A stretch of DNA of 64,000 nucleotides from Escherichia coli (GTDB lineage Bacteria > Pseudomonadota > Gammaproteobacteria > Enterobacterales > Enterobacteriaceae). Location of the stretch: assembly GCF_011881725.1 (NCBI RefSeq), contig NZ_JAATUR010000007.1, positions 51,797 through 115,796 of the forward strand, written 5' to 3'. Below, in pieces: positions 1 to 9,027 of the stretch. The position numbers and the translations under genes are program-made. The notes under the pieces were generated by a model. That model did no database searches and was not told the DNA's origin. It worked only from the letters and a program-made list of their open reading frames with translations. How positions within the stretch are numbered: position 1 is the stretch's first letter; each line of letters starts with the position of its first letter.

Positions 1-750
1 CGTGGGCATAAATTGCCACCACTACGTCCCCTGCTCAACGCCGCGCTTATTGGCCTGTTATTGCTGGCTGTCGGTAACGGTATGGTGACGGTTGCCGAAC
101 ATCAAAACGTCCCTTCCGGCATTGCCGCCGTGGTGGTGGCAACGGTGCCGCTCTTTACTCTGTGCTTCAGTCGCCTGTTTGGCATTAAAACGCGCAAACT
201 GGAATGGGTGGGTATCGCCATTGGGCTTGCCGGGATCATCATGCTCAATAGTGGCGGTAATTTAAGCGGCAACCCGTGGGGCGCGATTATGATTTTAATC
301 GGCTCGATTAGCTGGGCGTTTGGTTCGGTTTATGGCTCGCGCATAACCTTACCGGTGGGAATGATGGCAGGTGCCATTGAGATGCTGGCGGCAGGCGTAG
401 TGTTATTGATCGCGTCGATGATTGCGGGTGAAAAACTGACAGCAGTTCCTTCGCTTTCAGGTTTCCTGGCTGTTGGATATCTGACGCTTTTTGGCTCGAT
501 CATCGCCATCAACGCTTATATGTATTTAATCCGCAATGTCAGTCCGGCCCTCGCCACCAGTTACGCCTACGTTAACCCCGTAGTCGCAGTATTGCTGGGT
601 ACGGGACTGGGTGGCGAAACGCTGTCGAAGATTGAATGGCTGGCGCTGGGAGTGATTGTCTTCGCAGTGGTACTGGTCACGTTGGGGAAATATCTCTTTC
701 CGGCTAAACCCGTTGTTGCGCCAGTTATTCATGATGCATCAAGCGAGTAA
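1..750 (+). CDS. yedA: YedA, EamA/DMT-family inner membrane transporter (5' end cut by window)
   Basis: The reading frame is open from base 1, so the start codon lies upstream of the window. The visible 249 residues match the C-terminal four fifths of E. coli YedA (306 aa, recalled). The protein is a run of hydrophobic segments with glycine-rich stretches typical of the drug/metabolite transporter (EamA) fold, which normally has ten transmembrane helices in two repeats. The transported substrate is unknown. Its end overlaps the end of vsr by 12 bases, tail to tail. Identity is very likely; function beyond 'small-molecule exporter' is inference from the family. Confidence 0.95.
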   Translation, partial: RGHKLPPLRPLLNAALIGLLLLAVGNGMVTVAEHQNVPSGIAAVVVATVPLFTLCFSRLFGIKTRKLEWVGIAIGLAGIIMLNSGGNLSGNPWGAIMILIGSISWAFGSVYGSRITLPVGMMAGAIEMLAAGVVLLIASMIAGEKLTAVPSLSGFLAVGYLTLFGSIIAINAYMYLIRNVSPALATSYAYVNPVVAVLLGTGLGGETLSKIEWLALGVIVFAVVLVTLGKYLFPAKPVVAPVIHDASSE

Positions 751-1209
751 ATGAATCCCCAGAGTGTCGATCTGCGCGCTGGCGCCCTCGCCGCAGATCC
801 ACTCTTCCAGACGCTCGGCAAGCGCCGCGTCGGTTAATTTCTCCCGCCCGCGTAACGCACATTCCCAGACAATCAGTACACGCCAGCCGAGCTCCTGCAA
901 ACGGCTGATATCACGCCGATCGCGCTCGACATTTTTACCTATCTTCTCCAGCCAAAAATCTGTTCGCGTGGCGGGGACTTTAAACAGATAGCAATGGTGA
1001 TGGTGCCAGAAGCAACCGTGGGCAAATATCACACAGCGAAATTCATCAAGGACAAAATCCGGACGTCCGGGAAGATTGGCCTCCTGAACACGAAACGCCA
1101 GTCCCTGCTCAGTTAACAGGCTGGCGAGACGTTTCTCGATTGCTGTATCGCGCGTGGCAATCGCGCGCATATTTTTGCTGCGTGTGGCCTTATCGTGAAC
1201 GTCGGCCAT
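739..1209 (-). CDS. vsr: Vsr, very short patch repair endonuclease
   Basis: Encodes 156 residues, the standard length. Vsr nicks DNA 5' of the T in T:G mismatches that arise when 5-methylcytosine made by Dcm is deaminated, which starts very short patch repair. The expected catalytic Asp51 is present in the RPDF motif, followed by the His/Cys-rich [10 protein letters not shown] segment that binds zinc. The start at [10 protein letters not shown] is chosen because it gives the known length. It overlaps the 3' end of dcm by 20 bases, the usual arrangement, and the two are co-transcribed with dcm first. A further upstream ATG in this frame lies inside dcm and is not used here. Confidence 0.96.
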   Translation of the reverse strand: MADVHDKATRSKNMRAIATRDTAIEKRLASLLTEQGLAFRVQEANLPGRPDFVLDEFRCVIFAHGCFWHHHHCYLFKVPATRTDFWLEKIGKNVERDRRDISRLQELGWRVLIVWECALRGREKLTDAALAERLEEWICGEGASAQIDTLGIHLLA

Positions 1210-2608
1210 GTTGTGTTTCTCGCTGACGCAACGCCACCGCCTGTTTGATTTTTGGCTCAAGCAGTTTTGCCACCGCGGCAAAGACCGGTACTACCACCGA
1301 ATTACCGAACTGACGATAGGCCTGAGTGTCGGAAACCGGAATACGGAATTTCGCTTCTCCCGGCGCTTCAAAGCCCATCAGACGCGCACATTCGCGAGGT
1401 GTTAATCTACGTGGGCGATGTTGCTGATTCTGCGGATCGTCAAAGTCTTTCTCACCTGTCGCCATATCCCAGCCGCGATCGATTAAGATTTCTGCGCCAT
1501 CTTTATAATAACGGGCAGAAAGCGTACGCGTGACACATTGCGGATTGTTCGGATAAACCATCCCATAACCAAAGCCGTTACCGCGTGCCTGATGCTTTTT
1601 CGCATAGCGATAGAGATACTTCCACAACACCGGCGTCAGGATATATTTCGCTTCGACCATCGGATCCAGCAGCTGCGCCAGCGTCACGCGCTGCGCCGGG
1701 AAACAATCGCTAATGTTACTAAGGGTGAAATCTTCTTTCAGATTAAGATCGCGACGGAAGCCAACCAGCACGATACGTTCTCGGTGCTGCGGTAGAAAAT
1801 GTTTGCCGTCGATGATTTTCGGATCGTCCGGGCCGTTATCTTCTGCATCGGCAACGTCATAACCCAGTTCGTCCAGCGTCTGCATAATGATGCGGAACGT
1901 TTTCCCCTTGTCGTGGCTTTTCAGGTTTTTGACGTTTTCGAGCACAAAAATCGCCGGACGCCGAGCGTCGATAATGCGCACCACATCAAAGAACAGCGTG
2001 CCCTGGGTATCGCAGGCAAAACCATGCGCCCGCCCAAGCGAATTCTTTTTCGATACACCAGCCAATGAAAACGGCTGGCAAGGAAAACCGGCCAGTAAAA
2101 CATCGTGTTCAGGAATGTGCTGACGGATATGTTCCGCCGCCGCTTCATCACTCACGCCCTCTTTATGGCTCAGAGTTATGTCGCGGATATCTTCATTAAA
2201 ATGATGCGTCGCCGGGTCGCAATAATGATTGGCTTTATAGGTACGCACCGCATGTTTATTCCATTCACTGGTAAAGACGCACTGTCCGCCAATCGATTCA
2301 AAACCGCGACGGATGCCGCCAATTCCGGCAAAGAGATCGATAAAGCGAAAGGCATAACGCGGATGATGTGCCGGTGGCTTGGGTAGCAACGTTTGCAGGT
2401 GCGCGAACTCGTTATCACTTAAACGGTGCCATACCGAGTCATTCGCCAGCGCACGTTTTAAAATCGCCGCGCTCCAGTGGTTCTCACCCACGCCATTAAG
2501 TTGCGCCACCAGCGTTTTAACATCATAAATTTGCAGCAGTTTCTCCAGCATTGCCTGTGCGGCATTCCCGGTGCTGTATGAATCGGTTACTGAAATATTT
2601 TCCTGCAT
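1190..2608 (-). CDS. dcm: Dcm, DNA cytosine-5 methyltransferase (CCWGG)
   Basis: Encodes 472 residues, as in K-12. The enzyme methylates the inner cytosine of CCAGG/CCTGG using S-adenosylmethionine. Motif I ([10 protein letters not shown]) is at about residue 89 and the catalytic PCQPFS loop has Cys177; [15 protein letters not shown] and the C-terminal FGNSV motifs follow in order. It is an orphan methyltransferase with no restriction partner nearby. vsr overlaps its end, so methylation and repair of its mutagenic by-product are coupled. Several substitutions relative to K-12, mostly near residues 59-85 and 295-305, mark a distinct lineage. Confidence 0.97.
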   Translation of the reverse strand: MQENISVTDSYSTGNAAQAMLEKLLQIYDVKTLVAQLNGVGENHWSAAILKRALANDSVWHRLSDNEFAHLQTLLPKPPAHHPRYAFRFIDLFAGIGGIRRGFESIGGQCVFTSEWNKHAVRTYKANHYCDPATHHFNEDIRDITLSHKEGVSDEAAAEHIRQHIPEHDVLLAGFPCQPFSLAGVSKKNSLGRAHGFACDTQGTLFFDVVRIIDARRPAIFVLENVKNLKSHDKGKTFRIIMQTLDELGYDVADAEDNGPDDPKIIDGKHFLPQHRERIVLVGFRRDLNLKEDFTLSNISDCFPAQRVTLAQLLDPMVEAKYILTPVLWKYLYRYAKKHQARGNGFGYGMVYPNNPQCVTRTLSARYYKDGAEILIDRGWDMATGEKDFDDPQNQQHRPRRLTPRECARLMGFEAPGEAKFRIPVSDTQAYRQFGNSVVVPVFAAVAKLLEPKIKQAVALRQRETQHGRRSR

Positions 2609-2674
2609 AAATTTAACCGGCCATATGAGATGGCCGACAGGTTAACATAATTACATCGGTTTAGGGCCACGCGC

Positions 2675-3370
2675 TCAGTTAGCTGGCGAAAACGTATCAA
2701 TCACGTTGTGATCGATACTTTCATTCTCCCCCGCCAGTTCGGCACTGAGTTTAGCCATAAACGTTACTAAAAATTGGGCGTTGTGCTGCGCCAGCTGTTT
2801 GCCTTTTGTCGTTTGCATAGTTTGCGGCAGCTTCAGCAACTTGGTCTGGAAATGATCAAGCGCATAGCGTTTATCATCGAGCGGGCGATGTTGAGCGAAC
2901 GGATCTTCGCCATCAAACAGCGCCACGCCCAACGCGCCTGAAACCGCAAACACACGCGCCAGGCCAATCGCGCCTAAGGCCTCCAGCCGGTCCGCATCCT
3001 GGACGATTTTAGCTTCCATCGTTAAGGGCGTGATTTGCGCACTAAAACTGTGTGCGGCAATGGCATGACAAACGGCCTCGATTTTCTCCGCCGGAAATTG
3101 CACGAACTCTTCACACAGCAGGCGACGCGTCTCTTCTGCTGCCAGTATTGAAGATTGCTGCCGTTGGGGATGATTTTTCGCCAGGCTCACGATGTCATGA
3201 AAATAACAGGCGGTTAAAATCACCAGCATATCAACGTCTTCATCTACCGCCAGTTTTTGTGCTGTTGCCCAGACGCGGCGAAAATGACACAGGTCATGGG
3301 CCGCATCCTGGTGCTGATGATGACTTTTCAACCAGTTCTCGAACTGTGCCTGCCAGTGTGGTAAGTCCAT
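2675..3370 (-). CDS. yedJ: YedJ, HD-domain phosphohydrolase
   Basis: Encodes 231 residues of the HD superfamily of metal-dependent phosphohydrolases. Metal ligands are visible: a His near residue 28 (LCHFRR), the HD pair in CYFHDIV near residue 58, a His near residue 111 (AIAAHSFSA) and an Asp in [13 protein letters not shown] near residue 127. It matches E. coli YedJ in length and sequence as recalled. The natural substrate is not established. It stands alone behind dcm on the same strand, with a 66-base gap. Confidence 0.9.
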   Translation of the reverse strand: MDLPHWQAQFENWLKSHHQHQDAAHDLCHFRRVWATAQKLAVDEDVDMLVILTACYFHDIVSLAKNHPQRQQSSILAAEETRRLLCEEFVQFPAEKIEAVCHAIAAHSFSAQITPLTMEAKIVQDADRLEALGAIGLARVFAVSGALGVALFDGEDPFAQHRPLDDKRYALDHFQTKLLKLPQTMQTTKGKQLAQHNAQFLVTFMAKLSAELAGENESIDHNVIDTFSPAN

Positions 3371-3409
3371 ATGCGCTCCGTTGCCAAAGAGTCACAACCT
3401 TAGCAGTTT

Positions 3410-3775
3410 TCATTCATAGCGTCTGCTACGCGCATGACGAGGTCGGGTATACCAGGCAATGCCGCCTAACAACGCCCCGACCAGGGCCATAAACAAAAAT
3501 CCCACTAATGCACCTAACCACTTTCCCGCGGTAGAGCCTAAATCACTTTCAAATCCCGACACAGGGGCCTCAGGGATGCGGCTCATTACCCAGATGTAAC
3601 GTGCCATTGCCCAGACAAAATAGCCACACCATGTATAGAAAGCCCACAAGGCCAATTTACCGCCAGGGCTGCGAGAGAGTCTCTCTTCCATCTTTGTCGA
3701 ACCGTATTCCATTTTGAGATAACCCGGAAAATTCAAACTTAGCATTAGTATGTGATAAAAATCACATTTTTCCAT
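3410..3775 (-). CDS. yedR: YedR, small inner membrane protein of unknown function
   Basis: Encodes 121 residues from the second ATG of the frame (MEKCDFYHIL), which gives the K-12 length; a start six codons upstream is possible. Two hydrophobic segments are visible, one at about residues 43-65 and one at about 83-112, and the protein ends in an Arg/His-rich tail, which suggests a two-helix inner membrane protein. No catalytic motif is seen. Function is unknown. Confidence 0.75.
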   Translation of the reverse strand: MEKCDFYHILMLSLNFPGYLKMEYGSTKMEERLSRSPGGKLALWAFYTWCGYFVWAMARYIWVMSRIPEAPVSGFESDLGSTAGKWLGALVGFLFMALVGALLGGIAWYTRPRHARSRRYE

Positions 3776-3938
3776 ATTGAATGCGCCAGTCAAGACTCAC
3801 TCATTTTTTGAGCAAATATATAAAACTTAACCAGTGAAATTATTTGCAAGAAAAACAAGTCAGGAGGCATTTGTTTTTCATTTAAGCACTATTGATTAAT
3901 TCATATTTTGAATATATTGAAATCGAATTCAATTATAC

Positions 3939-4029
3939 CTTTTTTATTTTCTGTGTCATGATAACGACGATATTAGCCTTTTATCGTCTTGTTTATATTT
4001 TTTGGGCCGGCATGATGCCGGCTTTTTTT
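3939..4029 (+). ncRNA. rseX: RseX small regulatory RNA (5' end approximate)
   Basis: In E. coli a 91-nt Hfq-dependent sRNA, RseX, lies between yedR and yedS and represses ompA and ompC. Here the same interval contains a strong intrinsic terminator ending at 4029 with no plausible protein gene before it. Counting back 91 nt puts the 5' end near 3939. Position, strand and terminator fit; the exact sequence was not compared. The neighbouring gene is itself a porin, in keeping with outer-membrane regulation. Confidence 0.6.
4006..4029 (+). terminator. Rho-independent terminator of RseX
   Basis: Perfect GCCGGC/GCCGGC stem with a five-base loop followed by seven T residues. Confidence 0.85.
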
Positions 4030-4340
4030 ATGCATTCATTAATGTGCAGCAGATCACACTACGTCTTTAGCTCAGCAATCATTGATGCGCCCTATCTTTT
4101 CACAAAACCAATAACACATTGATATATATGCATAAATATCATGAATATTTATATCTAAAATTCATAGATTTGAATTATATTAAATAGAATAGAAACATCT
4201 TGAAATCTTTTAAATACATTTGTTACATGTAATCTTTAAAATAAAATGAACTTCATAGAATAGTATCCAAATGTGCTTTTTTTTGGATAACGGCACTTAT
4301 TGATATATTCATGAAGATTATAATCACAAGGGAATACATA
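4030..4340 (+). promoter_or_regulatory. A+T-rich leader region of the yedS porin gene
   Basis: 311 bases without a gene, very rich in A and T with several TATA-like stretches. It should hold the porin promoter and any OmpR/H-NS sites, but I cannot assign individual boxes with confidence. A purine-rich ribosome binding site (AAGGGA) sits 7 bases before the porin ATG. Confidence 0.4.
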
Positions 4341-5399
4341 ATGAAAAGAAAAGTTCTGGCAATGCTGGTCCCGGCGTTATTAGTTGCTGGCGCAGCAAAT
4401 GCGGCTGAAATTTATAATAAGAATGGCAATAAAGTTGAGCTATACGGCAAGATGGTTGGTGAGCGCATCCTGACCGACCGCGAACATGGCGAAAAGAGTG
4501 ACAACTCACAAGATACCTCTTATGCACGTGTAGGTGTGAAAGGCGAAACTCAGATCAACTCTGAACTGACTGGTTACGGTCAGTTTGAACTTGACCTGGA
4601 AGCATCAAACAGACACAACCCTGATCAGACCCGCCTGGCTTATGCTGGTTTAAGTTACAAAGATTTTGGCTCATTCGACTATGGTCGTAATGTCGGTGTC
4701 GCGTACGATGCTGAAGCATTTACTGATATGTTTGTTGAGTGGGGTGGTGACTCATGGGCAGGCACTGACCTGTTTATGACCAACCGTACCAACGGTGTTG
4801 CAACCTATCGTAACACTGATTTCTTCGGCGCGGTCGAAGGTCTGAATTTTGCTCTGCAATATCAGGGTAAAAATGAAGGTTCAGGTAACTACAAATCAAA
4901 TGGCGATGGCCATGGTTTATCTGCAACTTACACTATTGACGGTTTCTCATTTGCTGGTGCTTATGCAAACTCTGACCGTACTGATTTCCAATCTGGGGAC
5001 GGTAAAGGTGAAAGAGCTGAAGTTTGGGCGCTGTCAACAAAATATGACGCCAACAACGTCTATGCTGCTGTTATGTACGGTGAATCTCACAACATGAATT
5101 CCGACGACGGTGATGTTGTGAACAAAACGCAGAACTTCGAAGCTGTACTGCAATACCAGTTCGACTTCGGTCTGCGTCCATCCATCGGTTATTCATACTC
5201 TAAAGCACTGGATGTAGCAGGTTATAAAGATTCTGATCGTCTGAACTACATTGAAATCGGTACTTGGTATTACTTCAATAAGAACATGAACGTATATACC
5301 GCTTATCAGATCAACCTGCTTGATAAGAGTGATTATGTTCTCGCTCATGGACTGAATACCGACGATCAACTCGCAGTTGGTATCGTCTACCAGTTCTAA
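4341..5399 (+). CDS. yedS: YedS, intact OmpC/OmpF-family general porin
   Basis: Encodes 352 residues: a 21-residue signal peptide ending in GAANA, then AEIYNKNGNKVELYGK, the typical N-terminus of mature enterobacterial porins. The C-terminus is VGIVYQF, with the terminal Phe needed for insertion by the BAM complex. The body has alternating beta-strand patterns and a GSFDYGRN constriction-loop motif. Trimeric porins of this family pass small hydrophilic solutes across the outer membrane. In K-12 yedS is broken into pieces; here the frame is uninterrupted. The start is chosen for the signal peptide; a start ten codons upstream would spoil it. The symbol rests on synteny; 'OmpS-like' would be equally fair. 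Confidence 0.88.
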   Translation: MKRKVLAMLVPALLVAGAANAAEIYNKNGNKVELYGKMVGERILTDREHGEKSDNSQDTSYARVGVKGETQINSELTGYGQFELDLEASNRHNPDQTRLAYAGLSYKDFGSFDYGRNVGVAYDAEAFTDMFVEWGGDSWAGTDLFMTNRTNGVATYRNTDFFGAVEGLNFALQYQGKNEGSGNYKSNGDGHGLSATYTIDGFSFAGAYANSDRTDFQSGDGKGERAEVWALSTKYDANNVYAAVMYGESHNMNSDDGDVVNKTQNFEAVLQYQFDFGLRPSIGYSYSKALDVAGYKDSDRLNYIEIGTWYYFNKNMNVYTAYQINLLDKSDYVLAHGLNTDDQLAVGIVYQF

Positions 5400-5441
5400 T
5401 CAGCCAACTCGCCGCGGCGCGTTACTGTAAAACATAATACC

Positions 5442-5479
5442 AGCCTGAGTTTGTCCTTTTATCAAGCTCAGGCTTTTTT
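5442..5479 (+). terminator. Rho-independent terminator after yedS
   Basis: AGCCTGAG/CTCAGGCT stem with a 17-base loop and a six-T tail; it also lies between two convergent genes. Confidence 0.8.
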
Positions 5480-5488
5480 ATATTCACA

Positions 5489-5893
5489 TCAAATCACCAA
5501 CAGCGGCACGCTAAACTGCCGTAGTATGTCGATAAAACTCAATTCCTGTGTAGTTCCCAGCACAATAACATCAGCCAGTTGCTGTTCAGCAAGTTCCTTC
5601 ATCCCTTCCGGAAGAGTGCCGAAATGAACATACGTATGAATAAATCCTTCAGGCAAAACCAGTTGTGCTGCCATATGAGCTAAACGTCCCAAAGCCCGAC
5701 CACGTAGCGCTTCTTTAAAACGGCACATGTCAGAAACATACCCACGCTCGAGAACTCTTAAATATTCCGGTATAAAGCCAAGTAAGTGAACATGCCCAGA
5801 AGAAACATTGGCGAAAAATTGCGCATGTAAAAAAGCTTGCTCTCTATCATCCCGAGAAAAGACATTCACCGGAATAACAATATTTCGGTACAT
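5489..5893 (-). CDS. UspA-like universal stress protein, possibly lacking the nucleotide loop
   Basis: Encodes 134 residues from MYRNIVIPVNVF, preceded by AGGGA about 8 bases upstream; this start is preferred to one eight codons upstream. The first strand (YRNIVIPVNVF), the middle HLLGFIPEY and the final VIVLGTT...VPLLVI strands follow the UspA alpha/beta fold. The C-terminal G-x2-G-x9-G(S/T) nucleotide-binding motif of UspFG-type proteins is not visible, and the protein is about 10 residues shorter than UspF. It is likely a non-ATP-binding paralogue. It converges on the porin gene. K-12 has no equivalent here as far as I recall. Confidence 0.7.
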   Translation of the reverse strand: MYRNIVIPVNVFSRDDREQAFLHAQFFANVSSGHVHLLGFIPEYLRVLERGYVSDMCRFKEALRGRALGRLAHMAAQLVLPEGFIHTYVHFGTLPEGMKELAEQQLADVIVLGTTQELSFIDILRQFSVPLLVI

Positions 5894-6586
5894 AGGTAAT
5901 CCCTGAAAAAAAATCAATATTAATCAACTGCACTTGAATTATTAGTGCATATTTTTAATACTATATTTATGTCATTATCTTTGGAAAAATTATCGTTACT
6001 GCCCCACTTTAGTCTCCAACCCATCCCCACTGACAAATTGTGCAAAGAGTACATCTGATGACAAGTAATTAATCATATCTGTCATCAGTTAAACCTTAAT
6101 CTGGATCATTATTCTTTCGCGATAATCTCTCGTACCAGACAGTTTTACGATTATTTTTTGCTAATAATCTCACTCTGTTAACTTAAACTCTGATCGCATG
6201 GTCAGAGTAGATTCATTTCTTCAACATTTACCTGTCTTAAGCAGACCTCAGGCGAATAATCCTATTATCGACACATCTGGCACTGCTCTGAGCATCAGCT
6301 GAGCACAAAAAATCACCACTGTTAAAAATCGTGCTATCCAGAGAGTCACATCGTGATTTCTGAAAAGTAGACTAAAATAAATTAACTTCAATCTCTCCCA
6401 CTTTAGCAATAAGGAAATATTGGCATGAATAATATTCAACATAAGTGCAGAATAATCATCGTACATTCTCCACTCACATACCGCTTTAGGTATATTGACG
6501 CCACTTTCCAATCTGGTTAAAAATAGCAACCAGCTCAGTCGCGAATATAGTGACTAACCTACATAAGTAACAACAAGGAATACACT
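5894..6586. other. Long A+T-rich intergenic region upstream of hchA
   Basis: 693 bases with no gene I can support. A 93-codon minus-strand frame (6248-6529) has no recognisable features and no good ribosome site. A 7-bp inverted repeat (ACTCTGA/TCAGAGT, 6187-6208) could be a regulator site. The hchA ribosome site (AAGGA) is at the right end. Upstream stress promoters of hchA are expected here but are not assigned. Confidence 0.5.
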
Positions 6587-7438
6587 ATGACTGTTCATAA
6601 AAGTAAGACTCCGCAAATTGATATGGCTGAAGATAATGCTTTCTTCCCGTCAGAATATTCGTTAGGCCAATATACCAGCCCGATTTCTGATCTTGATGGG
6701 GCAGACTATCCAAAACCGTATAGCGGAAAGCAAAAAGTTCTGGTAATTGCGGCCGATGAACGCTACTTGCCAACCGATAATGGTAAGCTCTTCTCAACAG
6801 GAAACCATCCGATTGAAACGCTGCTGCCGTTATATCATCTACATTCTGCTGGTTTCGAGTTCGAGGTTGCGACGCTTTCTGGCCTGATGACAAAATTTGA
6901 ATATTGGGCGATGCCGCATAAAGATGAAAAAGTGATGCCATTCTATGAGCAGCACAAATCTCTGTTCCGCAATCCGAAAAAATTGGCAGACGTTGTCGCC
7001 AGTCTCAACGCAGACAGCGAATACGCAGCAATCTTTGTTCCTGGAGGTCATGGTGCACTCATTGGTTTGCCAAAAAGCAAAGACGTGGCTGCCGCTCTGA
7101 AGTGGGCTATTGAAAATGACCGTTTTGTTATCTCCCTTTGCCACGGTCCGGCAGCCTTTCTGGCGCTACGCCACGGTGATAACCCATTAGATGGTTATTC
7201 AATTTGCGCATTCCCTGACGCGGCAGACAAGCAAACGCCAGAGATTGGCTATATGCCGGGTCATCTGACCTGGTACTTCGGTGAAGAACTGAAGAAAATG
7301 GGCATGAACATCATCAATGATGATATTACCGGCCGGGTACACAAAGATCGTAAACTTTTAACCGGTGACAGTCCTTTCGCAGCAAATGCGTTAGGTAAAC
7401 TGGCCGCACAGGAGATGCTGGCCGCATACGTAGGTTAA
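6587..7438 (+). CDS. hchA: HchA (Hsp31), glyoxalase III / protein deglycase-type chaperone
   Basis: Encodes 283 residues, full length. A DJ-1/PfpI superfamily protein that acts as a heat- and acid-inducible holding chaperone, converts methylglyoxal to lactate without glutathione and is reported to repair glycated proteins. The catalytic residues are in place: Glu77 (NHPIE), Cys185 and His186 (SLCHGPAAF) with the nucleophile elbow, and an Asp near 214 (AFPDAADK). About a dozen substitutions separate it from the K-12 sequence as I recall it. In K-12 hprSR follow; here the next gene is an unrelated glycosyltransferase. Confidence 0.96.
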   Translation: MTVHKSKTPQIDMAEDNAFFPSEYSLGQYTSPISDLDGADYPKPYSGKQKVLVIAADERYLPTDNGKLFSTGNHPIETLLPLYHLHSAGFEFEVATLSGLMTKFEYWAMPHKDEKVMPFYEQHKSLFRNPKKLADVVASLNADSEYAAIFVPGGHGALIGLPKSKDVAAALKWAIENDRFVISLCHGPAAFLALRHGDNPLDGYSICAFPDAADKQTPEIGYMPGHLTWYFGEELKKMGMNIINDDITGRVHKDRKLLTGDSPFAANALGKLAAQEMLAAYVG

Positions 7439-7464
7439 TCGGCTAACACTTATTGTGGAATAAA

Positions 7465-7489
7465 AAGTGGGGGTAACTCTCCCCCACTT
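7465..7489 (+). terminator. Hairpin after hchA
   Basis: Perfect 9-bp stem AAGTGGGGG/CCCCCACTT with a 7-base loop. There is no T tract on the plus side, so terminator function is less certain. Confidence 0.5.
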
Positions 7490-7704
7490 AACAAACATGA
7501 AAACGACCACCTCAATTACTGACTTTTTAACGCTTCTTTTACCTTCACTTTACGCCCCCCAGACAGAATGATAATTTACAATAATGATTAATACATAAAT
7601 AATAAATATACAATATATTCCACGTTGTTATTTATCGATTTCAGAAATTAATCATTTCTGATAAACTTCAGCGTGTTTTAACCAGAATGGAAGCGAGGTT
7701 GGAA

Positions 7705-8769
7705 ATGTCATTTGTATCAATTTTTAGACGTATTGCATTTGCTTATTTTGATTATCGCTGTAAAGATACTGATATTGCAAAAAGTGAATTTGTAGTTATT
7801 CATATCCCCGATCAAATTGGGGATGCAATGGCTGTTTACCCAATAATCAGGTCGCTTGAACTGCATAAAATAAAACACTTGTTAATTGTTACATCAACAA
7901 TGAATAAATCTGTTTTTGAGGCACTACATCTGGAACAGACAAAATTAACATTAGTCACTATGACAATGCAGGATCATGCCAGTTATAAAGAAATAAAAAA
8001 ACTAACGAAAAACATAAAGGAACAATACGGAACGCCTGATCTTTGCATTGAAGCAATGCGCAAGAAAAACCTGAAGACGATGTTGTTTATTAATCAGTTA
8101 CGAGCCAGTACAAATTTACAGGTTGTAGGTTTAACGATGAAATGTTATTCCCCGATATGTAAATTGGCGTCGAAAATGGATCAGTCACTTCGTGCGCCAG
8201 TACCGCTGACATGGGCCTTCATGATGCGAGAAGTAGGATTTCCCTCGACCCCGCCATTATTTGAGTTACCCCTTAGCGAAATAGTAATAAATGAAGTACG
8301 TTATGAGATGCATTCATTAGGCTCATATATTGCTCTTAATTTAGAAGGTAGTGTACAAGAGAGAACATTTTCATTAGCAATGGCACAAAAAATTATCGAG
8401 GCGATTAAAAAACACTCAGACATGCCAATTGTCATTGTTCATGGTCCGAAAGGTTCGGAAACAGCCGTAGGACTAACCCGGCATTTTGACAATGTTTATC
8501 ATTTGTCGTTATCACCTTCAATAATGCGGTCTGCAGCGATCATAAGAGATGCCTTCCTCGCAATAACGCCAGACACATCTATTTTACATATGGCAAGTGC
8601 TTATAATGTTCCTGTCATCGCCGTATATGCTGATTATAAGACTCGCTGGCCTGCCATGGCAGATATTTCAGAGACGATTGTGGTAGGAAAAGCTATTGAT
8701 CATCTAAATTTGGATGAATTCAGCAATACGCTGAAAAGAATTATCGCTAAAATTTCAATCACAGCGTAA
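7705..8769 (+). CDS. Family 9 (LPS heptosyltransferase-like) glycosyltransferase
   Basis: Encodes 354 residues from MSFVSIFRR, which has a GAGG ribosome site about 10 bases upstream; a start six codons earlier is also possible. The N-terminal region has the GT9 pattern VIHIPDQIGDAMAVYPIIRSL (compare 'iGDvvl..P.l..L' in WaaC/F/Q). The C-terminal half has a VIVHGPKGSE strand and AITPDTSILHMASAYNVPVIAVY, the ADP-heptose-binding 'DTG..HlAaa...p.i.l' signature with TSI in place of the usual TG. GT9 enzymes normally transfer heptose or related sugars to lipopolysaccharide core, but this gene is alone, away from waa genes. It is strongly A+T-rich compared with hchA and sits beside a tRNA-Asn gene, which together suggest acquired DNA. 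Acceptor and donor are unknown. Confidence 0.75.
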   Translation: MSFVSIFRRIAFAYFDYRCKDTDIAKSEFVVIHIPDQIGDAMAVYPIIRSLELHKIKHLLIVTSTMNKSVFEALHLEQTKLTLVTMTMQDHASYKEIKKLTKNIKEQYGTPDLCIEAMRKKNLKTMLFINQLRASTNLQVVGLTMKCYSPICKLASKMDQSLRAPVPLTWAFMMREVGFPSTPPLFELPLSEIVINEVRYEMHSLGSYIALNLEGSVQERTFSLAMAQKIIEAIKKHSDMPIVIVHGPKGSETAVGLTRHFDNVYHLSLSPSIMRSAAIIRDAFLAITPDTSILHMASAYNVPVIAVYADYKTRWPAMADISETIVVGKAIDHLNLDEFSNTLKRIIAKISITA

Positions 8770-8816
8770 TGAAAGCTCTTAAAAAATTCAAACAATAAAG
8801 CACGTTTGCAGAAAAG

Positions 8817-8846
8817 CAAAAAGCCCGCTCGAAAGCAGGCTTTTTT
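8817..8846 (-). terminator. Terminator of the first tRNA-Asn gene
   Basis: On the minus strand a GCCTGC/GC(G)GGC stem closed by TTTCGA is followed by a T run. It also has a T tract on the plus strand, so it may serve the glycosyltransferase gene too. Confidence 0.75.
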
Positions 8847-8851
8847 GAATT

Positions 8852-8927
8852 TGGCTCCTCTGACTGGACTCGAACCAGTGACATACGGATTAACAGTCCG
8901 CCGTTCTACCGACTGAACTACAGAGGA
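8852..8927 (-). tRNA. asnT: tRNA-Asn(GTT), CCA encoded
   Basis: 76 bases on the minus strand, cloverleaf complete: acceptor TCCTCTG/CAGAGGA, anticodon loop CTGTTAA with GTT, T loop TTCGAGT, 3' GCCA encoded. One of four near-identical tRNA-Asn genes in the window. The symbol is given by its position next to mtfA. Confidence 0.96.
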
Positions 8928-8945
8928 ATCGTGAGAACGAGGCGA

Positions 8946-8974
8946 ATATTACTGAGCTGCGCCGCGAGTGTCAA
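8946..8974 (-). promoter_or_regulatory. Sigma-70 promoter of the first tRNA-Asn gene
   Basis: Minus strand TTGACA, 17-base spacer, TAATAT: perfect -35 and near-perfect -10 hexamers, about 18 bases before the tRNA 5' end. Confidence 0.9.
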
Positions 8975-9027
8975 CACTAAAATTCGCAAGTCATTTCAAT
9001 CGGTTAATTAAGCAACAAAAATTATAT

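Noticed and set aside
1208..2386. Several plus-strand frames of 65-93 codons across dcm
   Set aside because: They are antisense shadows of the well-conserved dcm and vsr genes, without ribosome sites or recognisable products.
3892..4122. 76-codon plus-strand frame between yedR and yedS
   Set aside because: It runs through a strong terminator hairpin and lacks a ribosome site; the sRNA RseX explains the region better.
6248..6529. 93-codon minus-strand frame upstream of hchA
   Set aside because: No ribosome site, no family features, composition as for random A+T-rich DNA.
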